7,254 bases of DNA, from contig JBJTRI010000145.1 of NCBI GenBank assembly GCA_046076045.1, forward strand, positions 1 to 7,254, given 5' to 3'. Numbering within the stretch: position 1 is the first letter of the stretch; the number at the start of each line of letters is the position of its first letter. This stretch comes from JAIOPA01 sp046076045. Lineage in GTDB: Bacteria > Eisenbacteria > RBG-16-71-46. This document shows positions 7,182-7,254 of this stretch, in pieces. Below the pieces are notes generated by a model. It did not search any database. It was not told where the DNA came from and saw nothing but the letters and a program-made list of their open reading frames with translations. Made by a program: the position numbers and the translations under genes.

Positions 7182-7254
7182 ACAGCCGCGCCCCCCTCCC
7201 CGCTACCCCCGGCACTCCCGCCTCGGTCCCCCCCTCTCTCTCCCAGAACCCCTC
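7171..7254 (+). CDS. Possible N-terminus of a divergent gene, cut by the window edge
   Basis: A frame from GTG at 7171 stays open for 28 codons to the window end (start MATPQPRPPPRYPRHSRLGP). It is Pro- and Arg-rich, with about 79% G/C at third positions, lower than the neighbouring genes. TACCGT (7159-7164), a TANNNT-type -10 box, lies six bases before the GTG, the spacing expected for a leaderless transcript, and no separate Shine-Dalgarno site fits. C-rich DNA gives stop-free frames by chance, so this is weak. No function is recognised. Confidence 0.18.
   Translation, partial: MATPQPRPPPRYPRHSRLGPPLSLPEPL
7191..7252 (-). other. Two adjacent G-quadruplex motifs
   Basis: On the minus strand the G-runs at 7252-7249, 7244-7242 and 7234-7228 (seven Gs, able to supply two runs) have loops of 4, 7 and 1. 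Those at 7219-7217, 7210-7206, 7201-7198 and 7196-7191 have loops of 6, 4 and 1. Both sets meet the usual pattern of four runs of three or more G with loops of 1-7. The complementary C-rich plus strand could form an i-motif. Folding in the cell is not shown by sequence. Confidence 0.4.

Noticed and set aside
7005..7254. T-box or other known riboswitch before gltX
   Set aside because: The leader from the likely promoter is only about 25 nt and has no recognisable T-box sequence.

Overview
The window is a very GC-rich bacterial chromosome segment (about 70% G+C by eye, with third codon positions almost all G or C). It carries a compact run of five housekeeping genes, all on the minus strand, flanked by gene-free DNA at both ends. 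The synthetases, the D-Ala-D-Ala ligase and the Shine-Dalgarno sequences before four of the genes show a bacterium with a peptidoglycan wall and ordinary SD-led translation. I cannot name a phylum from the sequence alone. High-GC lineages such as Planctomycetota, Gemmatimonadota or Myxococcota are possible, but this is a guess.

Layout in the direction of transcription (right to left). Positions 7254-7005 hold a C-rich tract with two G-quadruplex motifs on the minus strand, a 14-nt perfect palindrome, several short dyads and a likely gltX promoter whose TATATA box is the clearest AT-rich spot in that flank. Then come gltX (glutamyl-tRNA synthetase, 7004-5526), ddl (D-alanine--D-alanine ligase, 5464-4451), an M42-family metallo-aminopeptidase (4412-3351), an MscS-type mechanosensitive channel (3298-2378) and cysS (cysteinyl-tRNA synthetase, 2233-842). 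The gaps are 61, 38, 52 and 144 nt with no clear internal promoter, so a single operon is the simplest reading. A strong 10-bp GC hairpin about 105 nt after cysS (712-735) is the best terminator candidate.

Positions 1-840 contain no convincing gene. They hold degenerate 41-44 nt tandem repeats (about 200-415), most with a small dyad at the centre, and several strong inverted repeats (506-536, 570-596, 712-735). A second, unrelated set of 41-42 nt repeats fills the mscS-cysS gap and runs into the 3' end of the channel gene.

Functionally the operon joins translation (charging of tRNA-Glu and tRNA-Cys), wall precursor synthesis (D-Ala-D-Ala), peptide turnover in the cytosol and osmotic safety. 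These are growth-linked jobs, but no dedicated pathway connects them. I found no defence, mobile or otherwise new protein system. The unusual content is in the non-coding DNA: two short-period repeat families, a hairpin placed directly before the channel's ribosome binding site, and a possible leaderless divergent gene at the right edge.
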